Positions 8,501 through 19,323 are shown, counted from the first letter of the stretch. The stretch is DNA of 44,224 bases from an uncultured Prevotellaceae bacterium (GCA_902801155.1 CADCHG010000014.1:1-44224), one strand, 5' to 3'. Notes: a model not told the origin generated them from the sequence alone. Translations and numbers: made by a program.

Positions 8501-11500
8501 AAATTCCAACAACTATAGATCCAAGAAATACCAACACAAAGATACTCATTAAAGGTGGTGTTTTTGGAACTGCCGGAACTGATAATGACTTTGATGGTGT
8601 CTATGCTGGCGGTAGTGGATTCATGAGTCCAAGCCTGTTCTTTGCTAATGGTGTAAAGCCAAGTGTTGCTGGTGGTAATGTATATGGCAAGGTTGGTCAG
8701 GTCGTATCTTCTTTGACTATCAATGGTGGTACGTTCTATTGTAAGAATGGTATCTTTGCCGGTGGTAGAGGTACAGATGAATTCTATTCAAATAATATAA
8801 TAAAAAGCAAAACCTATACCTATGGCATTGCTAATGATGACCATAAAAAATATAATGCATTGGGTCAAACATATGGTGATGTTGAGTTGAGAATCAACGG
8901 CGGAACATTCAACTGTGATATCTTTGGTGGAGGCTATGGTGTTGCTGATGCAAAATTGTATAATACAAATACCTATTCTACTCTTAGTGATATGGCTCGT
9001 GTTTATGGTAAGACTACTGTTACTATTGGTGGCAATACGATAATCAATGGTTCTGTGTATGGTGGTGGTGATATGGCAGCTGTGGATAACGGCACTTCTG
9101 ATGCTACCAATCTTACTATTACGGATCATGTCGAAATTAGGCAGGTTAATGATGAAGGTGGCAATGTCTTTGCTTCTGGTAATGGACGCAGATATATGGA
9201 GAATCCAACTTCTGTTGCAGATTTGAAATTGTACACTCGTCATCCAGAGCTTGTAGGTTTTGTTAAGGGAAATGCAAATCTTTCTATTTTCGGTTCTCCA
9301 AGAATCTATGGCGACATTTATGGTGGTGGCGCATACGGTTCAAATGAAGGTAATACTAATGTTATAGCTGATGGCGGCTACTTCTATAATAATGTTTATG
9401 GAGGTGGTCAGGGTGATCTTGCAACCAATACAAGAGCAACTATTACTGGTAATGCAACTGTGACAATGAGTGGTGCTAAGGCTGCGCTTGACTCAAGAGA
9501 GACTAATCAGTTTACCGGAGGCATGCATACTGTATATGGTGGTGGCTATATGGTTGCGAGTGTAACGGGTACTGCTGCCGTGAATGTTACCAGAGGTTGG
9601 GCTACTTCTGACATTATGAATAGTCAGATGTGGAAGAAAGCATATAATCCGAATAGTGACGGAATTGTAAATCCAGATCGTAACTTCAGCGTATATGGTG
9701 GTGGCTATGGTTTGGATACTTCTGTGGGAAGTACAGATGTTAATATCAATATTGATATTGATGAAGAGAATGTAATCCTCGCTTCCGTTGGTGGTTCATA
9801 CGCAGGTGAAGTTAAAAATAATGCCTCTACTACGATAAAGGGAACACCTATACTTAGAAACGTATATGGAGGTGGCTATGGTACTGTGAATGATCAGAAG
9901 AATGCTGCTATCGTTTATGGTAATACAATTGTCAGCCTTGAGGGTGGTAAGATGTATTGCAATGTGTTTGGTGGTGGTAAGGGTATAGAATCCAAGACTG
10001 CCGCATATGAGGATATTGCCCGAGTACGTGGAAATACAAGCGTTACTGTGACAGGTACTGCTGAGGTTTATGGAAATGTATATGGTGGCGGTGATGTTGC
10101 CAATGTTGGTAACGGAACAGCTGCTTCTGGTGAGCCGATAAGTACATCTATAAGTAATGGCAATATCGTACCTTATACACATAGCAATTCTCGTACTTTC
10201 GTGAATGTTACCGGTGGTAATATCTACGGTATGGTATTTGGTGGAGGTCTTGGTAGAATAAAGGCTGATGTCAAGGACTATACCCTGATAGGTCGCGTTA
10301 CTGGTAATACCCTTGTCCATGTTGCCAATAGTAAGGATGCTGATGACAATACCGTTGAGCCTTATATCTGGAACAGAATATATGGTGCAGGTTCTTATGG
10401 TATAGTAGATGGAAACTCAAAGGTACATATCGAAGGTGGTAATCTTGGATACAACATCTTCGGTGGTGGCTTTGGTGATATAAACGGTGGAATTACTTCT
10501 GCCGATGTATTGGGCAATACGTATGTCACCATTGATGGCGGTTCATGGATATGGTATGCAATGGCTGATGTTGATGGAAAAATCACAACTTGGAATAGAG
10601 CAAATACCAAGTTGGGATATTCTTATGAAGTACTGAGAAAAATGACTGAGGCTGAGCGTATGAGCAATATACGGAGATATGTCGATGCTAATTTCTTTGA
10701 AAACAAGGATGGAGGATACAGATTTGTCATTAACCATAATATATATGGTGGTGGTAATGCTGCTTGTAATGTAAGTGGAACAGCTAAGGTTGTAATAAAC
10801 CACTCTCCACTGACAGAAGTGAAGTATGATGGCAAGACATACAACCTTCTTGATCCTAATACTGCTGCTGGCTGTTGCTGGTACACATCAATGGATAATA
10901 TAAGAAATCCTCAGTTCTCTGTCTTTGGTGCCGGTTATGGAGTGAACACAAAAGTGCAGAGTACGGAGGTGTATGCTCAGCCAGGTGCAAAACTTGATGC
11001 AAATGGTGACGTTGTGGGTGGTAACAAGTATGTAAACCAGCCGGAAGACGAAATGACGTTTAAGGCATTTGAGCAGACTATCTATGATAACTATCAGGCA
11101 GTTGATGATAATACAAGGAGAAAACTGTATGGTATGGGTGAGAATACCAATGACCCTCGTACATACCTTCGTTATCGTGCAAGTGAGTTGGCTTGGTCAG
11201 TAGGTGCTCCTGCCTTTACCTTTATGGATATTCATGGTGGTGGCTTCAGTGGTTATGTGACTGGTAATACAAAGGTTGTGACTGACTGTCAGCTTACATG
11301 TCGAAGCGTATTCGGTGGTGGTATCGGTTCAAAGCCAGAGGGTACTCCTTCTGGTAATGAGACATACGGTCAGGTTGGCGGTAATACTGACGTACAGATA
11401 TATGGCGGTATTATCTCAATGAACGTCTTCGGCGGTGGTGCAGGTATTGAGCCATACGCAGTTGGTAGCACGTATAAGTCATTTCCTGATATGGCACGTG

Positions 11501-14500
11501 TCAAGGGTAAGACCAATGTTGATGTATATGGAGATTGGTACAAAATTGCAAATAGGGATTTAGAGCGCACTCTTATCTTTGGAAGTGTATATGGTGGTGG
11601 TGATGTAGCCAATGTTGGTACAACTGCTAATAACACAAAGCAAAGGCTTAAAGGTGAAGGTGGAGAATCATTTACTACTAAGGTAAATATCAAGGGCGCA
11701 AGCATTATGTCTGCGGTATTTGCTGGAGGTAATGGTCGTAATAAATCATCACATTATGACTATACTAAGCTTGGTGCGGTATATGGAAATGCAGGTTTGT
11801 TTGTGAATAAGGCAGACAAGGTATATCCATATACTTCTAATACAGCTCCTTCTTCTGATGTTATTCCATATCTCTGGAGCCGTGCATACGGTGGTGGAAA
11901 TAAGGGTATAATCTATGGTAATACTCTTGTTAAGATTGATAATGGCTATCTCTCAGATGATATCTTTGCAGGTGGCTTGGGTGATGCACAGGCAAAGACA
12001 GCTAATAGCACATCTGCTGATGTTAAAGGTAACACCAATCTTATTGTGAATGGTGGTGAGGCTAAACTTACATCACTCTGGAATCCAGTGACTCGTGCTT
12101 GGGAGGCTGCAACAACACATTCAAACCATTTGTATTCTCCTCAGTATGACCCTAAGAGGCGTAAGTTCAAAGTTAACCATAATATGTATGGTGGTGGTAA
12201 TCTTGCTTGCGTTGTAGAAGGAAACTCATATATAACCATGACAAAGGGTGTGCTCAATAATCAGGAGACTGTATCTGCAACAGCAAACCCAGAAGGTGGT
12301 TTCTTTGCCACAAATGAGTGGAAAGAGGTTTATTACAAGACAGGTTCTCCATATTTCTGCGTATTTGGTGGCGGCTATGGTAAGCAGGCTGTTATCAATG
12401 GTAATACTAATATGGATGTAGCTCTGGAAGATAAAAATAATAATGTTCATATCGAAAACATTGCAGACCGTGTAGAGGGTGAGGAGTATCTGCACTTCAT
12501 TCCTGGCCAGTCTGTTATGGATATCGTCGGCGGTGGCTACGAAGGTAGGGTTATTGGTCAGACCAATGTTAATATTAGTGGTGGCACATTTGCCCGTCGT
12601 GTCTTTGGCGGTGGTCAATATAACTCTGTTTATACATCTAATGTCAATATTACATCTATTGACTGTGAGGATGTATTCGGTGGCGGTATGATGGGCGATA
12701 TTGAGAAGACTGTTAATGTCAATATTGGCACAGAGGGTGCTGCTGCCAATGAGAATATCCATATCCATGGTAATGTATATGGTGGTAATGACGTGGCAGG
12801 ATATGTAAACCTCAAGGATAAGGATGCAACAGGTGCAACCGTATTCCAAGACAATGGTGGTGAAGGTGTAAAGGTAAAGATCCGTGGCGGTCATATCTAT
12901 GGTAATGTATATGGAGCCGGCAATGGTGACTATCTCTATGCACTTGACAAGGCTGGTAATACTTCTCCAACGGTTAATGAGTATTATGTGTCTGGAAATA
13001 ACAATACATATGACCTCGTATTTACGGTTCCAATGCGTAGTACAATCGCAACTAGTGCATCTTCAGCAACTGATGCCCAGAAGATTGTGAACCTTAACTC
13101 ATGGCGACCGCTTACCAACAAGGTGACTGTGGATATTGCTGGTAAGAATGCAAGTTCAAAGCCTGACATCCGAGGAAATGTATATGGTGGCGGTAACTCT
13201 GCTACGGTTGTAGAGACTGATGCGAATAGTCATGTAACCATTAATGTTGGTAGTTACATTGAGCTTGGTGGCCTTTTCCTTGGTTGTGATGGTGAGCAGT
13301 TGTTCACTCAGACAAATACGAAGAATTATATTAGGGCTATCAATGAGATTGACGGCATTGATGTTAATAAATCTATAAATTGGGATGATGCCGCAAACAG
13401 GAACATCAATCATATTTATGTTCCTGCTAATGCAGCGAGTCGTCCAAAGGCATATCCTCATATCCTTGACCTCTATTTCCAGCCTGTGGCAATGTCTATT
13501 CGTCCAGTTATTAACTGGGCATCTGGTCTGACAAACACCACTATCGGTTCATTCGTTTGCGGAGGTAATAGAGGTAATATGGATGTGACTCCAGATGATG
13601 ATGGTAATGCAGTGAAGGTTGAGTTCCCTACGGGGCTGACTATTACGGACAAGATTGTTGGTGGATGTTATAATGCCAACTACGAGAAGAACACTACCGT
13701 TACGGTTAATCACGTTGGTGGCTATCTGCTTGGAGAGAGTCGTTCAACTTCTCCAATGATTGACCTAACAGTGAAGTGTAAGTTCGCTCCAAGTATTGTT
13801 GAGAAGTCAGGTAAGAGATACTATGAGGGTGGTAATGTCTATGGTGGTTGTTACAAGTCTGGTGTTATCGTTGGTGACGTTAGGATTGACTATCGTAGTA
13901 ACTCTCTTAATGGTCTTGATGAGGCTCTTCTCACGGTATCTAACGAGAATGACATCGCAGCCTGCAATATCTATGGTGCTGGCTATGGTGAGGATAGTTA
14001 TGTATATGGTGATATAGATGTGCTTTATTCTGATCGGACTCCATGGAGGAATAATACCGGTACGACTGTAAACAACGTGTTTGGCGGTGGTCAGAAAGGT
14101 AATGTTATCGGTAATACTGATATCCGAATACTTAACGGTAAGGTCCATGGTTCAGTTACTGGTGGTTCTTACTCTGGTAACATATGGGGTTCAGCTCAGG
14201 TGCTTGTAGGTTATCCTAAGTACTATCTATGTACGAAAAGTGCAAGATACTCTATTCTTCGTGCAGATGCCTCAAGCAACCTTACTGGCTTTAAAAATTT
14301 GGATGCAAATGGTAATGAGACTCCTACAATCAAGCAGGAACTCTATATAATGGCTGGCGATATTGTATCTGAACAGGTGTATGATGCTATTAAGGCAAAG
14401 AGTGAGTCGCAAGTAGTTGGCGCATTTTCTGATAAGATAACGACTAAGCCTTCTGATTATGGTCTTAATTGGGGTGATATTGACATCCATATTGGTGTTG

Positions 14501-17500
14501 CCGTATATGGCGGTGGCTATTCAACCGCGGCTAGTGGTACTTCTTTGACCAATACAACCGTATTGAAATATACGGAGAAGTACAACAATGTTGATATGAA
14601 CTATAGTGGTTCAAAGGATGGAAATAGTAACTATGCAAATGGAATAGACATCAATGCGACAACTGTAAAGAATTATGGTGGTAATACTACTATGCTGATT
14701 GCCGATGATCCTGCATACGAGAAAGAGCATATTACAATATCTCCGCAGACAATGAAGGTTGCAACTGGACTTGCAAATAATGCGGACTTGTTCCAGAAGT
14801 ATTATATGGGTATAGATAAAAACTATCATTTTATCTCTGTAGAAAAAACATATTTCAAGAATGGTCCTTGGCCTGCAGATATAAGTAGTACTGATCATAA
14901 CTTCTATGAGGCTGATACTGAAGGCGGTATCTTCGGTGATGGCCACTTGTCATACACAGAAGGCTTCCGTAACTGTGAGCTTTCAGGCTATGGATATGCT
15001 AATCATAGCGTGAGCGCAGGTAAGATTCTCAATACTTTCCAGCGTATGGATATGCTTCGTCTTACGGATAATTGCATAAAGCTGCTTGGTGCCCGTGACT
15101 ATGCGACAAGTTCAACGGATGTTACTCCTTACTCAATTTCACGTGTGGCTGAGATTCAGATGGTCAGCTCACTTGACGCTAATCAGCCTCTGACAGTAAG
15201 AAAGGATAAGATTAATGGTGAGGATGATCCAACAGACCCATTCCTTTTCGGCTATAAGAAACGTAACTATCTTGGTCTTTCAAATAACATCCGTTATGTG
15301 GGTGCTATCAAGACTAATGATGATTTCGCAACTGCAAAGTGGCATGGCAAGGATGGAAAACTTGGCACGGGTGATTACTCTGGTAAGTCTTATAAGGATG
15401 TGAAGATTGACTATCTCAAATATCATACGTATGGACAAGGTATCACAGATAATTCTGGATGGCCTGAAGAAAAGAAGAATGAGATAACATATCAGAAGCG
15501 TAATGAGGGAACTGCACGTAACCTCGTAGGTATCGCATCGGGTTACTCATTGAAGATTCAGAACGTAAGGGAAAGATACAACTCAAGAACCAAGAAGATG
15601 GATGAGTGGGCTTTCTATGGGCCTATCGCTGGTGTTGCAGAGGTTCGTCTTGTAAATGTCAATGCAGATGAGGCTGGCGGATATGTATATGCAGACGACG
15701 TACATGATTCAGGAAAGAACTATAAGAGTTCTCTCTTGAATACAGGAAACTTCGTATTCCCATACGTTGAGAATCCTGATATGTTCGTTGTTGACGACTG
15801 CTTCCCTAATGGTTGGGAGCAGAATAAGGCAACAGGCAAAGAAAACAGTTCTCACTACTGGTATCTTACAGGTTATCACTATTATCTGAATGCAAATATC
15901 TCTGCATACACATATAATAGTGCAAGTAAGGCTAAGGAGTTTGAGTCTAACGACGAAATAGAAGAAGAGAACGTAGAAGTGCTAAAGGGACTTGTACCTG
16001 GTCAAAAACTTACTGTGGAAAGTTGGAGCCTGCGAAGCAATCATCCAAGTACGTTCATAAGCGATCTTGAGAAACGTAACTATGATGATAATGCTAAGGA
16101 TCACTCTGGATACAATCTTAAGGATAAGTATAAACTTTATGTAGGTATATCTAGTAAAAAGGAGTATTCTGAGAGCGAGGTTCATAGTGAACTGTCGATG
16201 AAATATGATGCATCTATTCAAAAGGGAACTATACTCCCAGGTACAATTGCTTCTGATATTTCGCGACTTTCATTCAAGCTTGTGGATAATGCTGATAATA
16301 CTTCTTCTAAGTATTACAAGGATCATTTGGAGATGCCAACAAAGGCAACTCTTGAGCTTCGTGCACCTGCGTTAAGATGGTCTTCTAAGGATAATGGTTA
16401 TGTTGCTGATGTAACAAAGATGGCTGTTTCTGTATTCTACACCAAGAATGGAACTAATTATACCGCAACTGCTTCAAATGTGCCTCTTGCTGCTGGTACG
16501 GCATACTATTTCAGAAATGGTGATACAGGTGATTTTGAGATGTTCTATAATGGTAGTAATTTCATATATAAAGTATATACCAAGACAAATGATCAGTATT
16601 CAAAGCCTCTGACAATAGATAAGATTAATCCAACACAAAGTAATGTTTACTTCATAGATGTACCTCGTAGTTATACATATACCATCTATCTGAATATCCA
16701 GTATATCCAGGGTCCTTCTCCTGAAGGAAATATTACGGTTGAGAATTGTGCTTTGCCAGGTGAGTTCATCAAGGTAAATGCAGGTTCTATTATAGTTGAT
16801 GCTGACCAGTCTATGAGACCACAGAGTTTCTATTGGCGTATTGGCAAGCTCAATGCGGAAGGTACGAACTTTGTTAACGATGCTGTATGGAATGGAGAAA
16901 ATCCTGGTGCTTCAACTGCAGACTACCAAGCATGGCGAGTAGGAGATGAAAATAAAACAGGTATCTTCGCTCAGTGTGAAATTGGTGAAGATGGAGATGA
17001 AAGTGTACTTTACATTCCTGCATATTATTATATGAATGGTTATGGAGTACAATATGGATTTGTGTCAAGGAATGATGAGTTCTTCCCTATTAGTATGCGT
17101 AGGGTTGGTGATGTACCAGAAGGTAAGATACTTGATCGTCTTGAGGTTCATAACTTCCACTTGATGGATTCTCACGAGAAAGGTATTGATCTGCGTTTGG
17201 CAGAGGCTGTTGAGCGTGCAAAGAATGAGCCTGATGCTCAGCCACGTATCTATATTGGTGATGAGGCTGATATAAAGGCATTCTCTGAGTTTGTTCGCAC
17301 TAACTCATCTCATGGTGCTAATGCTCAGTTTATACTGCTCAATAATCTGACAATTCCTAAGGGCTATGTTGTTCCTGATGAATTTGCAGGCACGTTGCAT
17401 GGTGATGGCTATGTGATTACTGGAGGTCAGTTGTTCAAGAAAAACAGTGGACACATCTATAACCTTGGTGTTGTAGGCGGCAAGATTGCCGATAATAACA

Positions 17501-19323
17501 CCGGTAAGTATCACTGCTGTTTCGAGAGCAATGGTCTGAAGGTATATGACATAGACGGAAAAGCCGTGGTAGGCTATACTGCTGATGACTTCAAGTATGG
17601 TAAGGTAGCATACAACCTTAACCAATATTATTTGAAGAAGGCTGGCAAACTTACTGGTAATAACAACACATATACTTATGTGGAGGATTACTATCGTAAT
17701 GGTGACTTCCAGTATGCACGTATTGATGATGAGACACTTGGCGTCACATCTGGTGTCACATATCTGCGTAAGGGTAATGATGTGGCTGGCAATGAGTCTG
17801 TTCCTTATTACTATATTAAGGATAGGACAGCTCACAATATGGAGCATACAGCCGATGTCCGCTTAAATGGTGATCATTGTGAGCCTCTGTTTGAACAGAA
17901 CGACATTAATGACTATCGTTTCTTCGGACAGGAACTCCAGGCTGTCCCTGAGTTGTATCCATCAACGATAACATCTCACAAGGTGAGTGCTGCATTGAAT
18001 CGTGTATGGCGTACAGATGGCTATTATGGTAATAAGAATGTTGATAAGTTCTATTATAACGCTGCTATCTACGATGATACTTATAAGGACACATACGTTC
18101 TTAATCCAAGAATCACAGCGGTGAACTTCAATGTCAATGACGATAATGCTTCTGTATTCCACGGTTTCGGTACTGCTGACGATGTGACAAGAAACCTTTT
18201 GGTATATACAAAGAGCAATACATCTACGGAGAATGAGGCGGTAGATGTTGTTTCTAAGTCACTTTCATATACGGCAGAAACACCAGAGGGTGCTATCAGA
18301 GGTCATCATGTAAGCTATAATGGAAGTGCATGGAAGGCTTCAATGCTTCATCTTGTAGATAAGCAGACATTCAATGCGCCTCTCGCATTCTCTGTAACGG
18401 GTAGGTCTTGGTATGTACGTAATCCTGAGACTGAGACCGGATATGTAGAGGAGGTCGGTACCGCATGGGGAAGTATCTGTTTGCCATTTGATGTGAAGAA
18501 GTCAACTCTCTCTGAGGGCATACAGATGTACAAGGAGGGTGATGGAACTCCTGATAAATTCGTCAAGGACATCACATTCTTCTATGGTACGCCTGCAGAA
18601 GGAACTGCTGTTGCAGATAACAATAATACTCTGCGTCATCACTATTGGTTCCGTGAGTTCAAGTCTATATCTGGCAATCAGGCAACCTTCGAAAGACCAG
18701 AGAATTCTATCACTAATGGTGGCTTCGCTGCATACAAGCCATATATCGTCAGCTTCCCTGGAAGCAGATTCTATGAGTTTGATATGACAGGTCAGACAAT
18801 CACGTTCGAGAACACTTCTGGTGCAAGTATTGCTGTCACAGACGATGCTGTTGCTACGGCAAATACAGGAAAACAGTATCGTGTGGCATTCGCCAATGAA
18901 GATGCTACTACAAGTAAGTATGCTATCACAATTGGTGAGACTGGTGATGATCAGGGCATGAAGTTCGAGAAAAATCAGCCAATCTATGCATTCCGTGGCT
19001 ATATGACAAGATCAACTTCAGGTGCAAAGGCTAATAGCTTAACCCTTGATGATGATGTGATATACATAAGTACGGATATCAGGAGCATAGAGAACCTTGA
19101 TGATGATGAGAACTCTGCTGATGTAGCAGGTGAGTTCCTCCGTGTATATGATGCAGGCAACCACACTATTGGTGTTGAAAGCTCATACGACACGAAGCTG
19201 ACGATCTACACGTCTTCTGGTCAGATTGCTCGAATCCTTGATGTTCGTGCTGGTAACAACAAGTATAGTGGCTTTGCTTCTGGCATCTATATTGTCGGCC
19301 AGAAAAAGCTTTCTGTCAAGTAA
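5506..19323 (+). CDS. Giant T9SS surface protein with VYGGG/VFGGG beta-helix-like repeats
   Basis: A 4605-aa protein, probably exported through the Sec and type IX systems. A signal peptide ends near residue 38 (VVSAQGAWAQ); ATG 5539 is an alternative start that shortens its N-terminus. Residues ~45-270 resemble GLUG-type repeats (FYGNFDGKGHTIKNM, SNIIVKNS, GGIVGRF). A change occurs near 530 (NPDGGRGGNDSNDGLTAGNP). Residues ~850-3010 carry at least two dozen short repeats of the form NVYGGG or VFGGG followed by a gly-rich turn, each with preceding phrases like GNTxVTIxGG; this suggests a long right-handed beta-helix. A second GLUG-like stretch lies near 3913-4000. A module with SICLPFDV near 4325 and YAFRGYMTRS near 4500 precedes the C-terminal sorting domain, which ends GIYIVGQKKLSVK. 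The ligand is unknown; adhesion is inferred from size and repeats. Confidence 0.88.
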   Translation: MKTTAIVKISNMRLMNRVRNIFMLLILLVVSAQGAWAQSGDWKNFAASGPASGRGAQDDPFVIETPAQLAWMAYQVSNSSKISQGKYYILNADIDLDAHYWNPIGDGHGNNDNNYRFYGNFDGKGHTIKNMHLKWTPSVSYWTSVGLFGKIVGASSTWACVTNLVIDNSTIEKANGDITSNGFNIGFLVGELREYSEISNIIVKNSVNSVGGSCHMNADGIRVGGIIGNTEQNNANYRLFNLAAEKVTIEYSNMIFDKNTSYIGGIVGRFRQTKGTTANNIFAKNLFSDVTINSNTDKVKRGNVFAIDSGTTTADHWYYTKALTGNNSSNYGEQKDLSFGSTFKNEANTFNSNAFLSWNFKNSDFYFCKTDLTIDYRNKVLVTASTTGLSGSEKYNWYISEDNITWKKSNLSTTKILNLPYEGNVKYVYAEVADGSSRSSSVKISTLIKANAFLTNTNGTYGVNLTNSLWNDDNQYLEVSYQWKENDSVIPEATSDTYTPSGANEKVACHVILRSGEYTILDKTLFSGTVVFLNPDGGRGGNDSNDGLTAGNPVKTWQKAYSLLNEDASWDENTIVLMGLSNAAATGSSGGFAITKNIKDNVPSELYSEWKRLVDDSHLAKNATITGKYNGEDYGAVIEGSSYSGKNYISLFGDTRFEHITFHHTNSGTGNHSQYIFCQYYNLEMGEGIQMTGFNPNHTPGYGTVDGARISSMQIYGGLNNDARFRTSNGELDMKAMEEAMPHGKKGFSITLKSGRYSTVTVGGRQSTGSQLNGLMGTPNMPIKCTVTIDIDREFNDKHNEANADYDCGIVLAGCHEGAMYADVDIILKSGYVGRVVNGTLGQHRNYNFKYNKDGKTYTFPSNTYAGRANILIDPRDGEGKIDNSKVIVTELYGGSTGRGYSANDVIDNPFYGYSTVTINGGTFKVLPANNTMKESLFCGIYGSGAGGYNGIGDDTHHTVDKLIAYWSPDRQVVLFGEYDVAKNNLVSINCYNADDNYQIPTTIDPRNTNTKILIKGGVFGTAGTDNDFDGVYAGGSGFMSPSLFFANGVKPSVAGGNVYGKVGQVVSSLTINGGTFYCKNGIFAGGRGTDEFYSNNIIKSKTYTYGIANDDHKKYNALGQTYGDVELRINGGTFNCDIFGGGYGVADAKLYNTNTYSTLSDMARVYGKTTVTIGGNTIINGSVYGGGDMAAVDNGTSDATNLTITDHVEIRQVNDEGGNVFASGNGRRYMENPTSVADLKLYTRHPELVGFVKGNANLSIFGSPRIYGDIYGGGAYGSNEGNTNVIADGGYFYNNVYGGGQGDLATNTRATITGNATVTMSGAKAALDSRETNQFTGGMHTVYGGGYMVASVTGTAAVNVTRGWATSDIMNSQMWKKAYNPNSDGIVNPDRNFSVYGGGYGLDTSVGSTDVNINIDIDEENVILASVGGSYAGEVKNNASTTIKGTPILRNVYGGGYGTVNDQKNAAIVYGNTIVSLEGGKMYCNVFGGGKGIESKTAAYEDIARVRGNTSVTVTGTAEVYGNVYGGGDVANVGNGTAASGEPISTSISNGNIVPYTHSNSRTFVNVTGGNIYGMVFGGGLGRIKADVKDYTLIGRVTGNTLVHVANSKDADDNTVEPYIWNRIYGAGSYGIVDGNSKVHIEGGNLGYNIFGGGFGDINGGITSADVLGNTYVTIDGGSWIWYAMADVDGKITTWNRANTKLGYSYEVLRKMTEAERMSNIRRYVDANFFENKDGGYRFVINHNIYGGGNAACNVSGTAKVVINHSPLTEVKYDGKTYNLLDPNTAAGCCWYTSMDNIRNPQFSVFGAGYGVNTKVQSTEVYAQPGAKLDANGDVVGGNKYVNQPEDEMTFKAFEQTIYDNYQAVDDNTRRKLYGMGENTNDPRTYLRYRASELAWSVGAPAFTFMDIHGGGFSGYVTGNTKVVTDCQLTCRSVFGGGIGSKPEGTPSGNETYGQVGGNTDVQIYGGIISMNVFGGGAGIEPYAVGSTYKSFPDMARVKGKTNVDVYGDWYKIANRDLERTLIFGSVYGGGDVANVGTTANNTKQRLKGEGGESFTTKVNIKGASIMSAVFAGGNGRNKSSHYDYTKLGAVYGNAGLFVNKADKVYPYTSNTAPSSDVIPYLWSRAYGGGNKGIIYGNTLVKIDNGYLSDDIFAGGLGDAQAKTANSTSADVKGNTNLIVNGGEAKLTSLWNPVTRAWEAATTHSNHLYSPQYDPKRRKFKVNHNMYGGGNLACVVEGNSYITMTKGVLNNQETVSATANPEGGFFATNEWKEVYYKTGSPYFCVFGGGYGKQAVINGNTNMDVALEDKNNNVHIENIADRVEGEEYLHFIPGQSVMDIVGGGYEGRVIGQTNVNISGGTFARRVFGGGQYNSVYTSNVNITSIDCEDVFGGGMMGDIEKTVNVNIGTEGAAANENIHIHGNVYGGNDVAGYVNLKDKDATGATVFQDNGGEGVKVKIRGGHIYGNVYGAGNGDYLYALDKAGNTSPTVNEYYVSGNNNTYDLVFTVPMRSTIATSASSATDAQKIVNLNSWRPLTNKVTVDIAGKNASSKPDIRGNVYGGGNSATVVETDANSHVTINVGSYIELGGLFLGCDGEQLFTQTNTKNYIRAINEIDGIDVNKSINWDDAANRNINHIYVPANAASRPKAYPHILDLYFQPVAMSIRPVINWASGLTNTTIGSFVCGGNRGNMDVTPDDDGNAVKVEFPTGLTITDKIVGGCYNANYEKNTTVTVNHVGGYLLGESRSTSPMIDLTVKCKFAPSIVEKSGKRYYEGGNVYGGCYKSGVIVGDVRIDYRSNSLNGLDEALLTVSNENDIAACNIYGAGYGEDSYVYGDIDVLYSDRTPWRNNTGTTVNNVFGGGQKGNVIGNTDIRILNGKVHGSVTGGSYSGNIWGSAQVLVGYPKYYLCTKSARYSILRADASSNLTGFKNLDANGNETPTIKQELYIMAGDIVSEQVYDAIKAKSESQVVGAFSDKITTKPSDYGLNWGDIDIHIGVAVYGGGYSTAASGTSLTNTTVLKYTEKYNNVDMNYSGSKDGNSNYANGIDINATTVKNYGGNTTMLIADDPAYEKEHITISPQTMKVATGLANNADLFQKYYMGIDKNYHFISVEKTYFKNGPWPADISSTDHNFYEADTEGGIFGDGHLSYTEGFRNCELSGYGYANHSVSAGKILNTFQRMDMLRLTDNCIKLLGARDYATSSTDVTPYSISRVAEIQMVSSLDANQPLTVRKDKINGEDDPTDPFLFGYKKRNYLGLSNNIRYVGAIKTNDDFATAKWHGKDGKLGTGDYSGKSYKDVKIDYLKYHTYGQGITDNSGWPEEKKNEITYQKRNEGTARNLVGIASGYSLKIQNVRERYNSRTKKMDEWAFYGPIAGVAEVRLVNVNADEAGGYVYADDVHDSGKNYKSSLLNTGNFVFPYVENPDMFVVDDCFPNGWEQNKATGKENSSHYWYLTGYHYYLNANISAYTYNSASKAKEFESNDEIEEENVEVLKGLVPGQKLTVESWSLRSNHPSTFISDLEKRNYDDNAKDHSGYNLKDKYKLYVGISSKKEYSESEVHSELSMKYDASIQKGTILPGTIASDISRLSFKLVDNADNTSSKYYKDHLEMPTKATLELRAPALRWSSKDNGYVADVTKMAVSVFYTKNGTNYTATASNVPLAAGTAYYFRNGDTGDFEMFYNGSNFIYKVYTKTNDQYSKPLTIDKINPTQSNVYFIDVPRSYTYTIYLNIQYIQGPSPEGNITVENCALPGEFIKVNAGSIIVDADQSMRPQSFYWRIGKLNAEGTNFVNDAVWNGENPGASTADYQAWRVGDENKTGIFAQCEIGEDGDESVLYIPAYYYMNGYGVQYGFVSRNDEFFPISMRRVGDVPEGKILDRLEVHNFHLMDSHEKGIDLRLAEAVERAKNEPDAQPRIYIGDEADIKAFSEFVRTNSSHGANAQFILLNNLTIPKGYVVPDEFAGTLHGDGYVITGGQLFKKNSGHIYNLGVVGGKIADNNTGKYHCCFESNGLKVYDIDGKAVVGYTADDFKYGKVAYNLNQYYLKKAGKLTGNNNTYTYVEDYYRNGDFQYARIDDETLGVTSGVTYLRKGNDVAGNESVPYYYIKDRTAHNMEHTADVRLNGDHCEPLFEQNDINDYRFFGQELQAVPELYPSTITSHKVSAALNRVWRTDGYYGNKNVDKFYYNAAIYDDTYKDTYVLNPRITAVNFNVNDDNASVFHGFGTADDVTRNLLVYTKSNTSTENEAVDVVSKSLSYTAETPEGAIRGHHVSYNGSAWKASMLHLVDKQTFNAPLAFSVTGRSWYVRNPETETGYVEEVGTAWGSICLPFDVKKSTLSEGIQMYKEGDGTPDKFVKDITFFYGTPAEGTAVADNNNTLRHHYWFREFKSISGNQATFERPENSITNGGFAAYKPYIVSFPGSRFYEFDMTGQTITFENTSGASIAVTDDAVATANTGKQYRVAFANEDATTSKYAITIGETGDDQGMKFEKNQPIYAFRGYMTRSTSGAKANSLTLDDDVIYISTDIRSIENLDDDENSADVAGEFLRVYDAGNHTIGVESSYDTKLTIYTSSGQIARILDVRAGNNKYSGFASGIYIVGQKKLSVK

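Noticed and set aside
5925-18787. Many minus- and plus-strand frames of 60-220 codons inside the giant gene
   Set aside because: All lie in the body of the 4605-aa gene and read as its repeats in other frames, with no signal peptide or promoter of their own.
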